DNA of 64,000 nucleotides from Phenylobacterium montanum. GTDB taxonomy: Bacteria; Pseudomonadota; Alphaproteobacteria; Caulobacterales; Caulobacteraceae. The DNA lies in the NCBI RefSeq assembly GCF_018135625.1, contig NZ_CP073078.1, forward strand, positions 1,240,001 through 1,304,000, in the 5' to 3' direction. Under the pieces are notes generated by a model that was not told the origin of the DNA, made no database searches, and saw only the letters and a list, made by a program, of their open reading frames with translations. The position numbers and the translations under genes were made by a program. Below are positions 45,426 to 54,652 of the stretch, piece by piece. The number at the start of each line of letters is the position of its first letter. Position 1 is the first letter of the stretch.

Positions 45426-47873
45426 ATGAGCCGCTCGTATTTCGCCTTCGGCACAGCGCTCGCCACCCTCGCCGGGCTCTGCCCCGCCCTCGCACTGGGC
45501 CAGACCACGGCCACCAAGCCAGCGTCGGAGCAGATCGGCGAGATCGTGGTCACCGCCACCCGGCGGACCGAAAACGTCCTGAAAATTCCCTACAACATCA
45601 GCGCCATATCCGGCGCGGCGATCGAGAAGAACGGCATCACCGACCTTGACGGCCTGAGGAATTCGGTGCCGGGCCTGACCGCCGCCGACTACGGCGCGCG
45701 CGCCGGCAACATCAACAACAACTTCATCATTCGCGGCGTGAACACCAACGACGTCGGCGTGGGCGAAAGCGAGTTCCCCAACCTGGCCGGCGCCACCGTG
45801 TCGAACTATGTCGACGACACCCCCCTGTTCGTGAACCTCAAACTGACCGACATCGAGCGGATCGAGGTCTTGCGCGGCCCACAGGGCACCCTGTTTGGCG
45901 CAGACTCGGTGGGCGGGACCATCCGCACCATCCACAACAAGCCCGATCCCTCGCACCTGGACTATTTCATCGACCTGAGCGCCTCCGGCAGCGACCACGC
46001 CGACAAACCGAACGACAGCGCCGATGTGATGCTGAACCTGCCCGTCACCGACCGGTTCGCCGTGCGCGTGAATGGCGGCTGGGGCCAGGAAGCGGGGTTC
46101 ATCAACGCCGACAATGCAGTGGTCTATAATCACAATGGGGCCTTCCTGCCCCTGAACGCCCAGCCCCTGCTGGCCAATCCGGCCGATCCCCTGAACAGCG
46201 GTTTCGTCACCACCACCCTGCACGGGATCAACAGCAGCAAGGTCTGGTACGCCCGCGGCGACGCCCTGTGGAAGGCGACCGACTGGTTCACGGCCGAACT
46301 GGCCTACCAGCACCAGAACGACCAATCGAACGGGTTCTCGTTCGAGGCGCCAGGCTCGAACTATGTGATCCACCGCCGGATCCCGCTGAACCCGGCCGAC
46401 ACCAACACCGACCTCGGCGCTCTGACCCTGACCGCCGACTTCGGCTTCGGGACCATCACCTCGTCGACCTCGTACTACAATGTCGGCACCGACGACATGT
46501 ACGACAACAGCGGCCTGGACGTGAAATATCCCTATTATTACGGGGCTTATCCCAGGACCACGACCACCAACTACGACTTCAACCGCGACGCCGCCTTCAC
46601 CCAGGAGGTGCGGCTAGTCTCGCCCCGCGGCGATCATTTCGACTATGTGGCCGGGGTCTATTACCAGCTGCGCCGGACCCAGGCCTACAGCATCGAGACC
46701 GTGCCCGGCTTCGCCGCCTGGGCCAATCTGGACGGCAGCGGCCCGGACGGGGTCGGGACCTGGGCCGACCAGCTGGTCGACTACTACGGCGGCACCCGGC
46801 CCGGGACCCTGTCGCCGCCGGACCTGACCTACGACTTCAAGCGCGATGTGCGCTTTTCCGACACGGCGGGCTTCGGCGAGCTGACCTGGCATATCACGCC
46901 GGCCTGGCGGATCACCGGCGGCGCGCGAGTGTTCCAGGAGACCTTCGCCCAGACCACGATCCAGCACATCTACGGGGCCGGCACGACCTTCGGCTCGGAC
47001 AGCCTGGGGACGTCGGAGGGCTCAGGCCGCAAGACCTCGACCAGCGCCATCTTCAAGGCCAACATGTCCTACGACCTGGGGCCGCACACCTTGACCTATT
47101 TCACCTTCTCCCAGGGCTTCCGCGCCGGCGGGGCCAACGCCTACCCGATCGGGACCTGCGCTTTCTGCGACAGCGCAGCGCTGCAGACCTTCGGCGACGA
47201 CCACGCCAACAATTTCGAGCTGGGGATCAAGGGGCTCCTGGGCCGGCTGCGCTATTCGGCGGCGCTCTACGACATCGAATGGAGCAACATCCAGCTCGAG
47301 GTTTCGGCCGTCTCGGGCACGCCGGTGATCATCAACGGGGGCACGGCTCGATCCTACGGCGTCGAACTGGAGGGCGACTACAGGGTCTCGCCCGAACTCA
47401 GCCTGTCCGGCGGCTATTCCTATACCGACGCAGCCCTGACCCAGAGCTTCTCGGTCGACGGCGGGGCCTATTTCGGGACCAACGGGACGCTGCTGCCGGG
47501 CGTCTCGCACCATCAGGTCAATTTCGCCATCGACTGGTCGCCGGAGCTGGTCCCGGGCCATGAGGTCGACTTCCACCTCGACGGCTCGTACCGCTCCTGG
47601 TTCGACAACCAGATCGAGACCAGCCTCGACAATTTCCGCAAGATTTCGGGCTATTCCCTGTTCAACGCCTACGTCCAGGCCCAGCTGACGCCCAAGCTTC
47701 AGGCGCAGCTGTTCGTGCATAACCTGTTCGACGCCAAGGGGGTTTCCGCCGCCTCGTCCCTGTCCTCCGACGGCGGAGCAGCGGGGACCTATCCGCTCTA
47801 CCACGCCTTCGAGCCGGCCGAGTTTGTCAGCCGGCCACTGACCGTAGGGCTGCGGCTTGTCCTTCGCCACTAG
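45426..47873 (+). CDS. TonB-dependent outer-membrane receptor
   Basis: An 815-residue receptor, first gene of a catabolic run. The ATG at 45426 starts the signal peptide (YFAFGTALATLAGLCPALAL) with GGAG nine bases upstream; a TTG at 45408 is less likely. TonB-box region IGEIVVTATRR, plug motif IERIEVLRGPQGTLFGADSV, and C-terminal strand SRPLTVGLRLVLRH. It should import the substrate broken down by the genes that follow, whose enzymes point to an N-methyl or ester compound. The MFS gene starts inside its last codons. Confidence 0.93.
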   Translation: MSRSYFAFGTALATLAGLCPALALGQTTATKPASEQIGEIVVTATRRTENVLKIPYNISAISGAAIEKNGITDLDGLRNSVPGLTAADYGARAGNINNNFIIRGVNTNDVGVGESEFPNLAGATVSNYVDDTPLFVNLKLTDIERIEVLRGPQGTLFGADSVGGTIRTIHNKPDPSHLDYFIDLSASGSDHADKPNDSADVMLNLPVTDRFAVRVNGGWGQEAGFINADNAVVYNHNGAFLPLNAQPLLANPADPLNSGFVTTTLHGINSSKVWYARGDALWKATDWFTAELAYQHQNDQSNGFSFEAPGSNYVIHRRIPLNPADTNTDLGALTLTADFGFGTITSSTSYYNVGTDDMYDNSGLDVKYPYYYGAYPRTTTTNYDFNRDAAFTQEVRLVSPRGDHFDYVAGVYYQLRRTQAYSIETVPGFAAWANLDGSGPDGVGTWADQLVDYYGGTRPGTLSPPDLTYDFKRDVRFSDTAGFGELTWHITPAWRITGGARVFQETFAQTTIQHIYGAGTTFGSDSLGTSEGSGRKTSTSAIFKANMSYDLGPHTLTYFTFSQGFRAGGANAYPIGTCAFCDSAALQTFGDDHANNFELGIKGLLGRLRYSAALYDIEWSNIQLEVSAVSGTPVIINGGTARSYGVELEGDYRVSPELSLSGGYSYTDAALTQSFSVDGGAYFGTNGTLLPGVSHHQVNFAIDWSPELVPGHEVDFHLDGSYRSWFDNQIETSLDNFRKISGYSLFNAYVQAQLTPKLQAQLFVHNLFDAKGVSAASSLSSDGGAAGTYPLYHAFEPAEFVSRPLTVGLRLVLRH

Positions 47874-49161
47874 CGCCGCCTCGGCCGTGCGCCGTCCGGC
47901 CAGGGTCCGCTGGCGGATCTTCCTGTTCCTGTTCGCCTTCACCTTCGCCGCCTACGTCCAGCGGACCATGCTGTCGGTGGCGGCCGAACGCATGATGCCG
48001 GAGTTGGGCCTGACCCAGGTGCAGATCGGCTGGCTGGAGACGGCCTTTCTCACCACCTACGCCGCCCTGCAATTCCCCGGCGGCGTGCTGGGCCAGGCGG
48101 TCGGGGCGCGGATCATGTTCGTGGTCTGCGGCGTCGTCGGCGTGGCCGCCACCCTGGCGACTCCGCTGTTGCCGGCGATCTCCGCAGGCACGGTGCTGTT
48201 CGGCGGGTTGGTGGCGGCGCAACTGGTGCTGGGCGCAGTGCAGGCGCCCTTCTTCGGCCTTCTGTCCGGCACGCTCGAACGCTGGTTTCCCTCGCGCCAG
48301 TGGGCCCTGACCCAGGGCCTCTCCAGCGGCGGCATCGGCCTCGGCGCAGCGGCGGCGCCGGCGGTGATCGCTTCGCTGATGGTGGTGATCGGCTGGCGCG
48401 CGGCCCTGGTCTGGGTGGCCCTGCCGGTGCTGGTCCTCATCGGCCTGTGGTGGCGCGACGGGCGCAACACCCCACACGAGCACCCCGACGTCGGACCGGA
48501 CGAGCTGCAGGAGCTGGACCTTTCCGCCCGTGAGCCCTCGACGCAGCCCGCCAGCCTGCGGCGGGTGCTGCGCCTCCTGCTGGACCGCGACCTTCTGGGT
48601 CTCAGCGTCTCGTACCTTGCGATGAACTTCGTCTTCTACATGATCTCCTTCTGGAGCTTCCTCTACCTGATCCAGGCCCGCCACTTCAGCGAGTTGCAGG
48701 GCGGCTTCGGCGCGGCGGCGCCGCCGCTCGCGGGCGCGCTGGGGGCGATGCTGGGCGGGTTCACCGGCAGCGCACTGACGGCGCGGTTCGGGGCCAAGGT
48801 CGGCTTGCGCATCACGCCTCTGATCGCCCTGCCGGCGGCCGGACTCTGCCTGCTGCTGGTCGCCCATACCGACCAGGCCATGGTCGCCCTGGCCGGCCTC
48901 GCCCTGGCCTTCGGCCTGGTGGAGATGACCGAGGGCAGCTATTGGGCCGCCTCGATGGAGATCGGCCGGGAAGACGCGGTCGCCGCCGGCGGGCTGCTCA
49001 ACACCGGCGGCAATCTCGGCGGCATCGTCGCCACCCCGCTGGTGGCGGCGCTCTCGGCTCACGGAAACTGGAATGCGCCGTTCCTGGTCGGCGCCGGCTT
49101 CGCGCTGGCCGGGGCGCTGATCTGGCTGGTCATCGACCCTGGTAAGCGGCGGACGGCCTGA
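47857..49161 (+). CDS. MFS transporter of a catabolic cluster
   Basis: A 434-residue major facilitator with about twelve hydrophobic helices (FLFLFAFTFAAYVQRTMLSV; QIGWLETAFLTTYAALQFPG), of the anion/organic cation symporter or hexuronate-type branch. No ATG exists near the N-terminus: the frame opens at TTG 47857, with AGGG seven bases upstream and 17 bp inside the TonB receptor gene; GTG 47887 is an alternative. Its stop shares one base with the next ATG (TGATG). It would carry the substrate or its hydrolysis product over the inner membrane. Confidence 0.86.
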   Translation: MSFATSAASAVRRPARVRWRIFLFLFAFTFAAYVQRTMLSVAAERMMPELGLTQVQIGWLETAFLTTYAALQFPGGVLGQAVGARIMFVVCGVVGVAATLATPLLPAISAGTVLFGGLVAAQLVLGAVQAPFFGLLSGTLERWFPSRQWALTQGLSSGGIGLGAAAAPAVIASLMVVIGWRAALVWVALPVLVLIGLWWRDGRNTPHEHPDVGPDELQELDLSAREPSTQPASLRRVLRLLLDRDLLGLSVSYLAMNFVFYMISFWSFLYLIQARHFSELQGGFGAAAPPLAGALGAMLGGFTGSALTARFGAKVGLRITPLIALPAAGLCLLLVAHTDQAMVALAGLALAFGLVEMTEGSYWAASMEIGREDAVAAGGLLNTGGNLGGIVATPLVAALSAHGNWNAPFLVGAGFALAGALIWLVIDPGKRRTA

Positions 49162-51290
49162 TGCGGCTCGCCCGTCGCCAGCTGTTGCAGCGCGCAATCC
49201 TGGCCGGCGGCCTTCTCGCCGCGCCCAGCACATTCGCCGGCGAGCTCCAGCGGCGCGAACACATCTGGTCCGTCGACGCGGCCGATGTAAAGGTCTCGCC
49301 CGGGCTCTGGCCGCGATCGGAGGCCATGGTTCCGGGCGTCCATTTCGAGAACCTGCGCCTGCGCATGCCCGACGGCGTGCATCTGAACGCCCTGCTCTAC
49401 CTGCCGGACAAGGTGCGCTCGGGCGTTCGCGTCGGCGCCCAGATGGCCGCCGATCCCTATCGCAACGAGCCTACCGGCGAGTTGGCCCGCGAGATGGTCG
49501 GCCAGGCCCTGGATGGCTTCGCCAGTCTGTATCTCGACGTGCGTGGCTCGGGCGGCTCGGAAGGCGTCCCGACCGACGAATACGCCGTCGACGAATACGA
49601 TGACCTGGTCCGGGTGGTGGAGTGGATCGCCCGCCAGCCCTGGTCCAACGGCGCCGTCGGCATGTACGGCACCTCCTATTCCGCCTTCAACTCGATCTGG
49701 ATGGCGGCCCGTTACAAGCCGGAGCCCTTGAAGGCGATCTTCGTCCGCGGCGGCACGGACGACCGCTACACCGACGACATCCATAGTCCGGGCGGCATCC
49801 AGATGATGGTCGACGCCTCCTGGGCGCTGGGCATGATCACCGACATCGCCGCCCCCGGAGGCCCCGACTACGACCTGCATTCCAAGGCGGCGATGGACCG
49901 CTGGAACACCCCGCCCTGGCTGCAGACCTTCCTGAACAACCAGCTGGACGGGCCGCACTATCGGCGTGGGTCGCTGGCGCCCGACCAGTACGGCCTTTTG
50001 ACTATCCCGACCTATCTCGCCGGCGGCTACCTGGACATGTACCAGAACTTCGTGCCGCGGATCATGAAGCACGCCCCGGCGCTCACGCATGGCATTCTGG
50101 GCCCCTGGAACCACGGCATGACCTGGCCGGGGCCGGTGCTGGACTGGCGGCGGATGCAGTCGCGCTGGTTCGACCATTTCCTTCACGGGCGCGACAACGG
50201 CGTGCTGACCGAGCCCAGGGTCGCCTACTACATGCCGACCTGGCGGCGGCAGAGCTTTCGCGACGCCGGCCCGATCCCGGGCGAATGGCGCTTCGCCGAC
50301 GCCTGGCCTGACAGCGTGTTCGATCCCGGCAAGCGCTTCTATCTGCGGCCCGAGCACGGCCAGGGCGGCGACCTGACCGAGACCACGCCCGAAGCCTCTG
50401 AACTCAGGCTCGCCTATCACCCGGCGACCGGCGGCTTCAGCGAGTCGATCGGCCCCAGCACCTACGAAGGCTACTACGGCCTGGACTCGCGCGAGGACGA
50501 CGCCTGGGGCCTGGTCTTCGACACTCCGCCCTTGCGTCAGCCGCTGGAGATGCTGGGTTTTGTCCGCGCGCGCCTGTTCGCCTCGGCGAGCGCGCCCCAG
50601 GCCAACTGGATCGTGCGGGTCAACGACGTCGCGCCGGACGGGACCTCCTACATCGTCTCCTACGGCTTCCTGAACGGGACCCACCGCCACTCGCATGTGA
50701 GCCCTGAGCCCCTGCCGCCGGACGAGATGGTGACTCTGGACATCGAGCTGTTCTGCAAGGGCTACCATTTCCCGCCCGGCCACCGCATCCGCGTGGTGGT
50801 GACCAACGCCTATTTCCCGGTGGTCTGGCCGTCTCCCTATCCCATGACCACCACCCTGTTTGCCGGCGGGGAACTCGCTTCGTTCATCGCCTTGCCGGTG
50901 CTGGAGGAGACGCCGTTCCTGCCCGGCTCGCTGCCGGTTCTGTCCGACCATCGGATCGCCCAGCCTGGCGAAGGCTTCGACGCCATGCGCTCCTACGACG
51001 CCCACGTCGACCGGGTCACCGGCCTCACTCGCGCCAGCTTTTTGATGGGTGACGACCGCATCGGCTGCGAGGTCAAGGACAGCGATCCGGCCCATGCCGG
51101 CCTGACTATCAGCACGCATGACGACTTCCGTCCCCTGGCCGGCCGACGCCTGGTCCAGGTCAAGACCGACGGCGCCCTGCGCAGCACGGCCGACACCTTC
51201 GACATGGACCTGACCTGCGTGCTTCTGGAGAACGGCCGCGAGGTGCGGCGCAGGCGCTGGACGAGCACGTTCAAGCGCCAGTGGGTCTGA
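49161..51290 (+). CDS. CocE/NonD-family (S15-like) serine hydrolase, exported
   Basis: A 709-residue alpha/beta hydrolase of the X-Pro dipeptidyl-peptidase/cocaine-esterase family. The N-terminus MRLARRQLLQRAILAGGLLA with a following AAPSTFA looks like a (Tat-like) export signal. The nucleophile serine is in VGMYGTSYSAFNSIW near residue 175, the N-terminal domain has YLDVRGSGGSEG, and the C-terminal jelly-roll domain with HRIRVVVTNAYFPVVWP is present. It cleaves esters or amides. Start overlaps the MFS stop. In this cluster it may release the compound later demethylated by the flavoprotein and Rieske enzymes. Confidence 0.88.
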   Translation: MRLARRQLLQRAILAGGLLAAPSTFAGELQRREHIWSVDAADVKVSPGLWPRSEAMVPGVHFENLRLRMPDGVHLNALLYLPDKVRSGVRVGAQMAADPYRNEPTGELAREMVGQALDGFASLYLDVRGSGGSEGVPTDEYAVDEYDDLVRVVEWIARQPWSNGAVGMYGTSYSAFNSIWMAARYKPEPLKAIFVRGGTDDRYTDDIHSPGGIQMMVDASWALGMITDIAAPGGPDYDLHSKAAMDRWNTPPWLQTFLNNQLDGPHYRRGSLAPDQYGLLTIPTYLAGGYLDMYQNFVPRIMKHAPALTHGILGPWNHGMTWPGPVLDWRRMQSRWFDHFLHGRDNGVLTEPRVAYYMPTWRRQSFRDAGPIPGEWRFADAWPDSVFDPGKRFYLRPEHGQGGDLTETTPEASELRLAYHPATGGFSESIGPSTYEGYYGLDSREDDAWGLVFDTPPLRQPLEMLGFVRARLFASASAPQANWIVRVNDVAPDGTSYIVSYGFLNGTHRHSHVSPEPLPPDEMVTLDIELFCKGYHFPPGHRIRVVVTNAYFPVVWPSPYPMTTTLFAGGELASFIALPVLEETPFLPGSLPVLSDHRIAQPGEGFDAMRSYDAHVDRVTGLTRASFLMGDDRIGCEVKDSDPAHAGLTISTHDDFRPLAGRRLVQVKTDGALRSTADTFDMDLTCVLLENGREVRRRRWTSTFKRQWV

Positions 51291-51317
51291 GCGGCGTTGC
51301 CACGCTCACGAATTAAC

Positions 51318-51334
51318 TGTACATATGTTAAGTA
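51318..51334 (+). promoter_or_regulatory. Shared element TGTACA-N3-GTTAARTA, copy 2
   Basis: TGTACA-TAT-GTTAAGTA lies in the 71-bp gap before the flavoprotein gene (51362) and matches the element in front of the cluster's first gene. Together with flanking TTAAC it also makes TTAAC-N9-GTTAA (51313-51331). The gap therefore probably holds a second promoter controlled with the first. Confidence 0.45.
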
Positions 51335-51361
51335 ATAGATCGAACGATTGGGAACGCCCCC

Positions 51362-53449
51362 ATGCCCCGCGACCCTCGATGGGACATTCTCTTCGAACCG
51401 GTGAAGATCGGGCCGGTCACCGCGCCCAATCGGTTCTACCAAGTCCCCCACGCCAGCGGCATGACCAACGTCCTGCCCCAGGTCCGCGCCGCCTTTCGTG
51501 AGGTGAAAGCCGAGGGCGGCTGGGGCGTGGTCTGCACCGGCGCGGTTTCGATCCATCCGAGCTCGGACGATTCCCCTCTGCCCGCCGCGCGCCTGTGGGA
51601 CGAGCACGACGTCCGCGCCCACGCCCTGATGACCGAGGCGGTGCATCGGCACGGCTCGCTGGCGGGCGTGGAGCTGTGGCACGGCGGCGCGGCGACCATG
51701 AACCGGTCGAGCCGCATCCCGCCCCTGTCCCCCTCCGGCGTCGGCTGGATGTCGACCCATGTGGGCTTCATGTCCAACCAGCGCGCCCGCGCCATGAACC
51801 AGGACGACATCAAGGCCTTCCTCGGCTGGTATCGCGACGCCGCCATCCGAGCCAAGCGCGCCGGCTTCGACATCGTCTATGTCTATGCCGGCATGGGCTA
51901 CCTGCTGCACGAGTTCCTGCTGCCGGCCTACAACCGCCGCGAGGACGCCTATGGGGGCAGTGTGAAGAACCGCACCCGCCTGATCCGCGAGGCGCTGGAG
52001 ACGGTCAAGGAGGCGGTGGGCGACACCTGTGGCGTGGCCCTGCGCATCAGTCTGGACGAGCTGCGCCAGCGGCCGGGGACCGAGCTGGCCACCGAGGCGC
52101 ACGAGGTGGTGGCCGAGCTGGGCGACCTGCCGGACCTGTGGGACGTCAAGCTGGACTCAAGCCCCACCGACTGCGGCAGCTCGCGCTTCCGGCCGGAGGG
52201 CAGCCACGAGCCGGTGATCGATTTCGTCAAAAGCCTGACCAGCCGCCCGGTGGTCGGGGTCGGCCGCTTCACCTCGCCCGACGCCATGGTCTCGCAGATC
52301 CGCCGCGGCGTGCTAGACCTGATCGGCGCCGCCCGGCCCTCGATCGCCGACCCGTTCCTGCCGCGCAAGCTGGACGAGGGCCGCGAGGACGAGATTCGCG
52401 AGTGCATCGGCTGCAACATCTGCATCTCCAGCTGGCACGACGGGGTGCCGGTCCGCTGCACCCAGAACCCCACCATCGGCGAGGAATGGCGCCGCGGCTG
52501 GCATCCCGAGCGCTACGAGAGAGCCGGGTCCGCCGACCGCGTGCTGGTGGTCGGCGCGGGGCCGGCCGGCCTGGACTGCGCCCTGACCCTGGCCCGCCGC
52601 GGCTATGAGGTCGCCATAGCCGACAAGGCCCACCGGGCCGGCGGCCGGATCCTGGACGAGGCCGAGCTGCCGGGCCTTAACGCCTGGCGCCGCGTGCTCG
52701 ACTATCGCCTCGGCGCCCTCGTCAAACTGCCCAACGCCCAGCTCTATCTGGACAGCGAACTCGGCGCCGACGAAGTGCTGGGCTTCGGCGCCGAGCGGGT
52801 GGTGATCGCCACCGGCTGCGACTGGGTTCCCGCCGCCTACGACGCACGCATGGAGACCCCGGGCGAACTGTTCCAGGGCCCCGGCGTGTTCACGCCGCAG
52901 GACGTTTTCGCCGGCCGGCCGATCCAGGGGCCGGTCGCCGTGTTCGACTACGACAACTACTACATGGGCGGTTGCATCGCCGAGCGGCTGGCGGCCCAGG
53001 GCCTGGACGTGACCTATGTGACCCCGGCCGGCTTCGCCTCGGCCTGGACGATCATGAACAACGAGCAGCCCAACGTGCACATGAACCTGGCGCGGCTGGG
53101 CGTGGAGCTGATCACCCGGCGCAGCGTGGCCGCCTATATGCCGGGCCTTTTGGTGACCGAGGACATCTTCACCCGCGCCCAGGCCGAGCTGCCTTGCGCT
53201 TCGCTGGTGGTGGTGGGCCATCGCCGGCCGCGCAGCGCGCTCTACGACGCCTTGGTCGCCCGTAAGGGAGAATGGGCCGAAGCGGGGGTGCGCAGCGTGG
53301 ACCGGATCGGCGACGCCGCCGCGCCAGGCGCCCTGGTCCACGCGGTCTATTCGGGCCACCTCTACGCCCGCACCCTCGACGCGCCGGCCGAGGCCCTGCC
53401 CTATCGCATCGACAACGGACTGCCGGCGCCCGCCGTGGCGGCCGAATAG
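51362..53449 (+). CDS. NADH:flavin oxidoreductase, trimethylamine-dehydrogenase-like
   Basis: A 695-residue iron-sulphur flavoprotein. The N-terminal half is an old-yellow-enzyme TIM barrel with FMN (FEPVKIGPVTAPNRFYQVPH; HEFLLPAYNRREDAYGGSVK). The [4Fe-4S] ligands are C-IG-C-NI-C-x11-C (CIGCNICISSW...C). The C-terminal half binds FAD/ADP (VLVVGAGPAGLDCALTLARR). This layout is shared by trimethylamine/dimethylamine dehydrogenases, DgcA-type dimethylglycine demethylases and 2,4-dienoyl-CoA reductase. Next to a GbcA-like Rieske enzyme, an N-demethylase role is the better guess. Confidence 0.88.
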   Translation: MPRDPRWDILFEPVKIGPVTAPNRFYQVPHASGMTNVLPQVRAAFREVKAEGGWGVVCTGAVSIHPSSDDSPLPAARLWDEHDVRAHALMTEAVHRHGSLAGVELWHGGAATMNRSSRIPPLSPSGVGWMSTHVGFMSNQRARAMNQDDIKAFLGWYRDAAIRAKRAGFDIVYVYAGMGYLLHEFLLPAYNRREDAYGGSVKNRTRLIREALETVKEAVGDTCGVALRISLDELRQRPGTELATEAHEVVAELGDLPDLWDVKLDSSPTDCGSSRFRPEGSHEPVIDFVKSLTSRPVVGVGRFTSPDAMVSQIRRGVLDLIGAARPSIADPFLPRKLDEGREDEIRECIGCNICISSWHDGVPVRCTQNPTIGEEWRRGWHPERYERAGSADRVLVVGAGPAGLDCALTLARRGYEVAIADKAHRAGGRILDEAELPGLNAWRRVLDYRLGALVKLPNAQLYLDSELGADEVLGFGAERVVIATGCDWVPAAYDARMETPGELFQGPGVFTPQDVFAGRPIQGPVAVFDYDNYYMGGCIAERLAAQGLDVTYVTPAGFASAWTIMNNEQPNVHMNLARLGVELITRRSVAAYMPGLLVTEDIFTRAQAELPCASLVVVGHRRPRSALYDALVARKGEWAEAGVRSVDRIGDAAAPGALVHAVYSGHLYARTLDAPAEALPYRIDNGLPAPAVAAE

Positions 53450-53464
53450 CCTGGAGGCTCGAAC

Positions 53465-54607
53465 ATGCAGCAAACCCTGCACATTCCTGGGCTAGAGCCG
53501 TCCCTGCCCTCCACCGCCTATACCGACCCCGGCCGTTTCGCGCGCGAAAAGGAGGCGATCTTCACCCGCGAATGGATGGCGGTCTGCCGCACCGAGGAAA
53601 TCCAGGGGCCGGGCGCCTGGCGAGTGGTCGAACTGGCCGGCGAGAGCGTGCTGCTGGTCCGCGGCAAGGATGGCGCCCTGCACGCCCACTACAATGTCTG
53701 CCGCCATCGCGGCGCTCGGCTCTGCCCCGCGCCGGGCGAGCAGAAGCCAGGCCGACCCGAGTTGCCCCCAGCGGTCTCCCCCACCGGGCTGATCCGCTGC
53801 CCTTACCATGCCTGGACCTACAGCCCCGCGGGCGAGCTGATCGGCGCGCCGTTCCTCAGCGACGACGCCGACTTTCCGCGCGAGCGCCTGTCGCTCTATC
53901 CCGTCGGCTGCGCCGAATGGGGCGGCTTCGTCTTCCTGCATCTGACCCCGGCCAAGGCCCAGCCGCTGGAAGGTCAGATCGGCCCGGCGGCGGCGCGGAT
54001 CGCCAACTATCCGCTCGCGGACCTGCGCATCGGCCATCGCATCGCCTACGAGGTCGAGGCAAACTGGAAGATCCTCTGCGAGAACTACAACGAATGCTAC
54101 CACTGCGGCCCGGTCCATCCGGAGCTCTGCGCCATCGTCCCAGCCTTTCGCAGCCAGGGCGGCTCGGGCCTGGAATGGGAGCGCGGCATTCCCCATCGCG
54201 AAGGCGCCACCACCTTCACCTGGACCGGAACGACCAAGCGCGCGCCCTTCACCGGCCTGAACGAAGACGAAAAGGTCCGCCACAAGGGCGAGCTGATCTA
54301 TCCCAACCTGTTTCTCAGCCTCGCCGCTGACCACGTGGCGGCCTTCATCCTCTGGCCGCTCGGCCCCTCCCGCACCCGCGTCGAATGCCTGTTCCTGTTC
54401 GCGGAGGCCGAGATGGCGCGGGACGACTTCGACCACACCGACGCCTCCAGCTTCTGGGACGTGGTCAACCAGCAGGACTGGGCGATCTGCGAGCGGGTGC
54501 AGCAGGGCATGGGCTGCCGCGCCCACCTGCAAGGGTTCTACGCGCCGATGGAGGACGCCAACCTTGATATGCGACGGTACATCGATGAAAGGATGGGCTC
54601 GCGGTGA
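53465..54607 (+). CDS. Rieske non-haem iron oxygenase, GbcA-like alpha subunit
   Basis: A 380-residue Rieske oxygenase. The [2Fe-2S] ligands are NVCRHRGARLC (Cys79, His81) and RCPYHAW (Cys112, His115), with about 30 residues between the pairs instead of the usual 17 or so, caused by a Pro/Gly-rich insert. The mononuclear iron region is CENYNECYHCGPVHPEL, the pattern seen in glycine-betaine and carnitine oxygenases. It would oxidise an N-methyl group, releasing formaldehyde, with a reductase encoded elsewhere. It starts 15 bp after the flavoprotein gene. Confidence 0.88.
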   Translation: MQQTLHIPGLEPSLPSTAYTDPGRFAREKEAIFTREWMAVCRTEEIQGPGAWRVVELAGESVLLVRGKDGALHAHYNVCRHRGARLCPAPGEQKPGRPELPPAVSPTGLIRCPYHAWTYSPAGELIGAPFLSDDADFPRERLSLYPVGCAEWGGFVFLHLTPAKAQPLEGQIGPAAARIANYPLADLRIGHRIAYEVEANWKILCENYNECYHCGPVHPELCAIVPAFRSQGGSGLEWERGIPHREGATTFTWTGTTKRAPFTGLNEDEKVRHKGELIYPNLFLSLAADHVAAFILWPLGPSRTRVECLFLFAEAEMARDDFDHTDASSFWDVVNQQDWAICERVQQGMGCRAHLQGFYAPMEDANLDMRRYIDERMGSR

Positions 54608-54652
54608 GGCGGCTTCCCGGTTTCGGAAGCGCGGGCGCAGGAACGGCTGGGC

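Noticed and set aside
49059-51119. 686-codon open frame opposite the CocE-type hydrolase
   Set aside because: Antisense shadow of a gene with a clear nucleophile motif and export signal.
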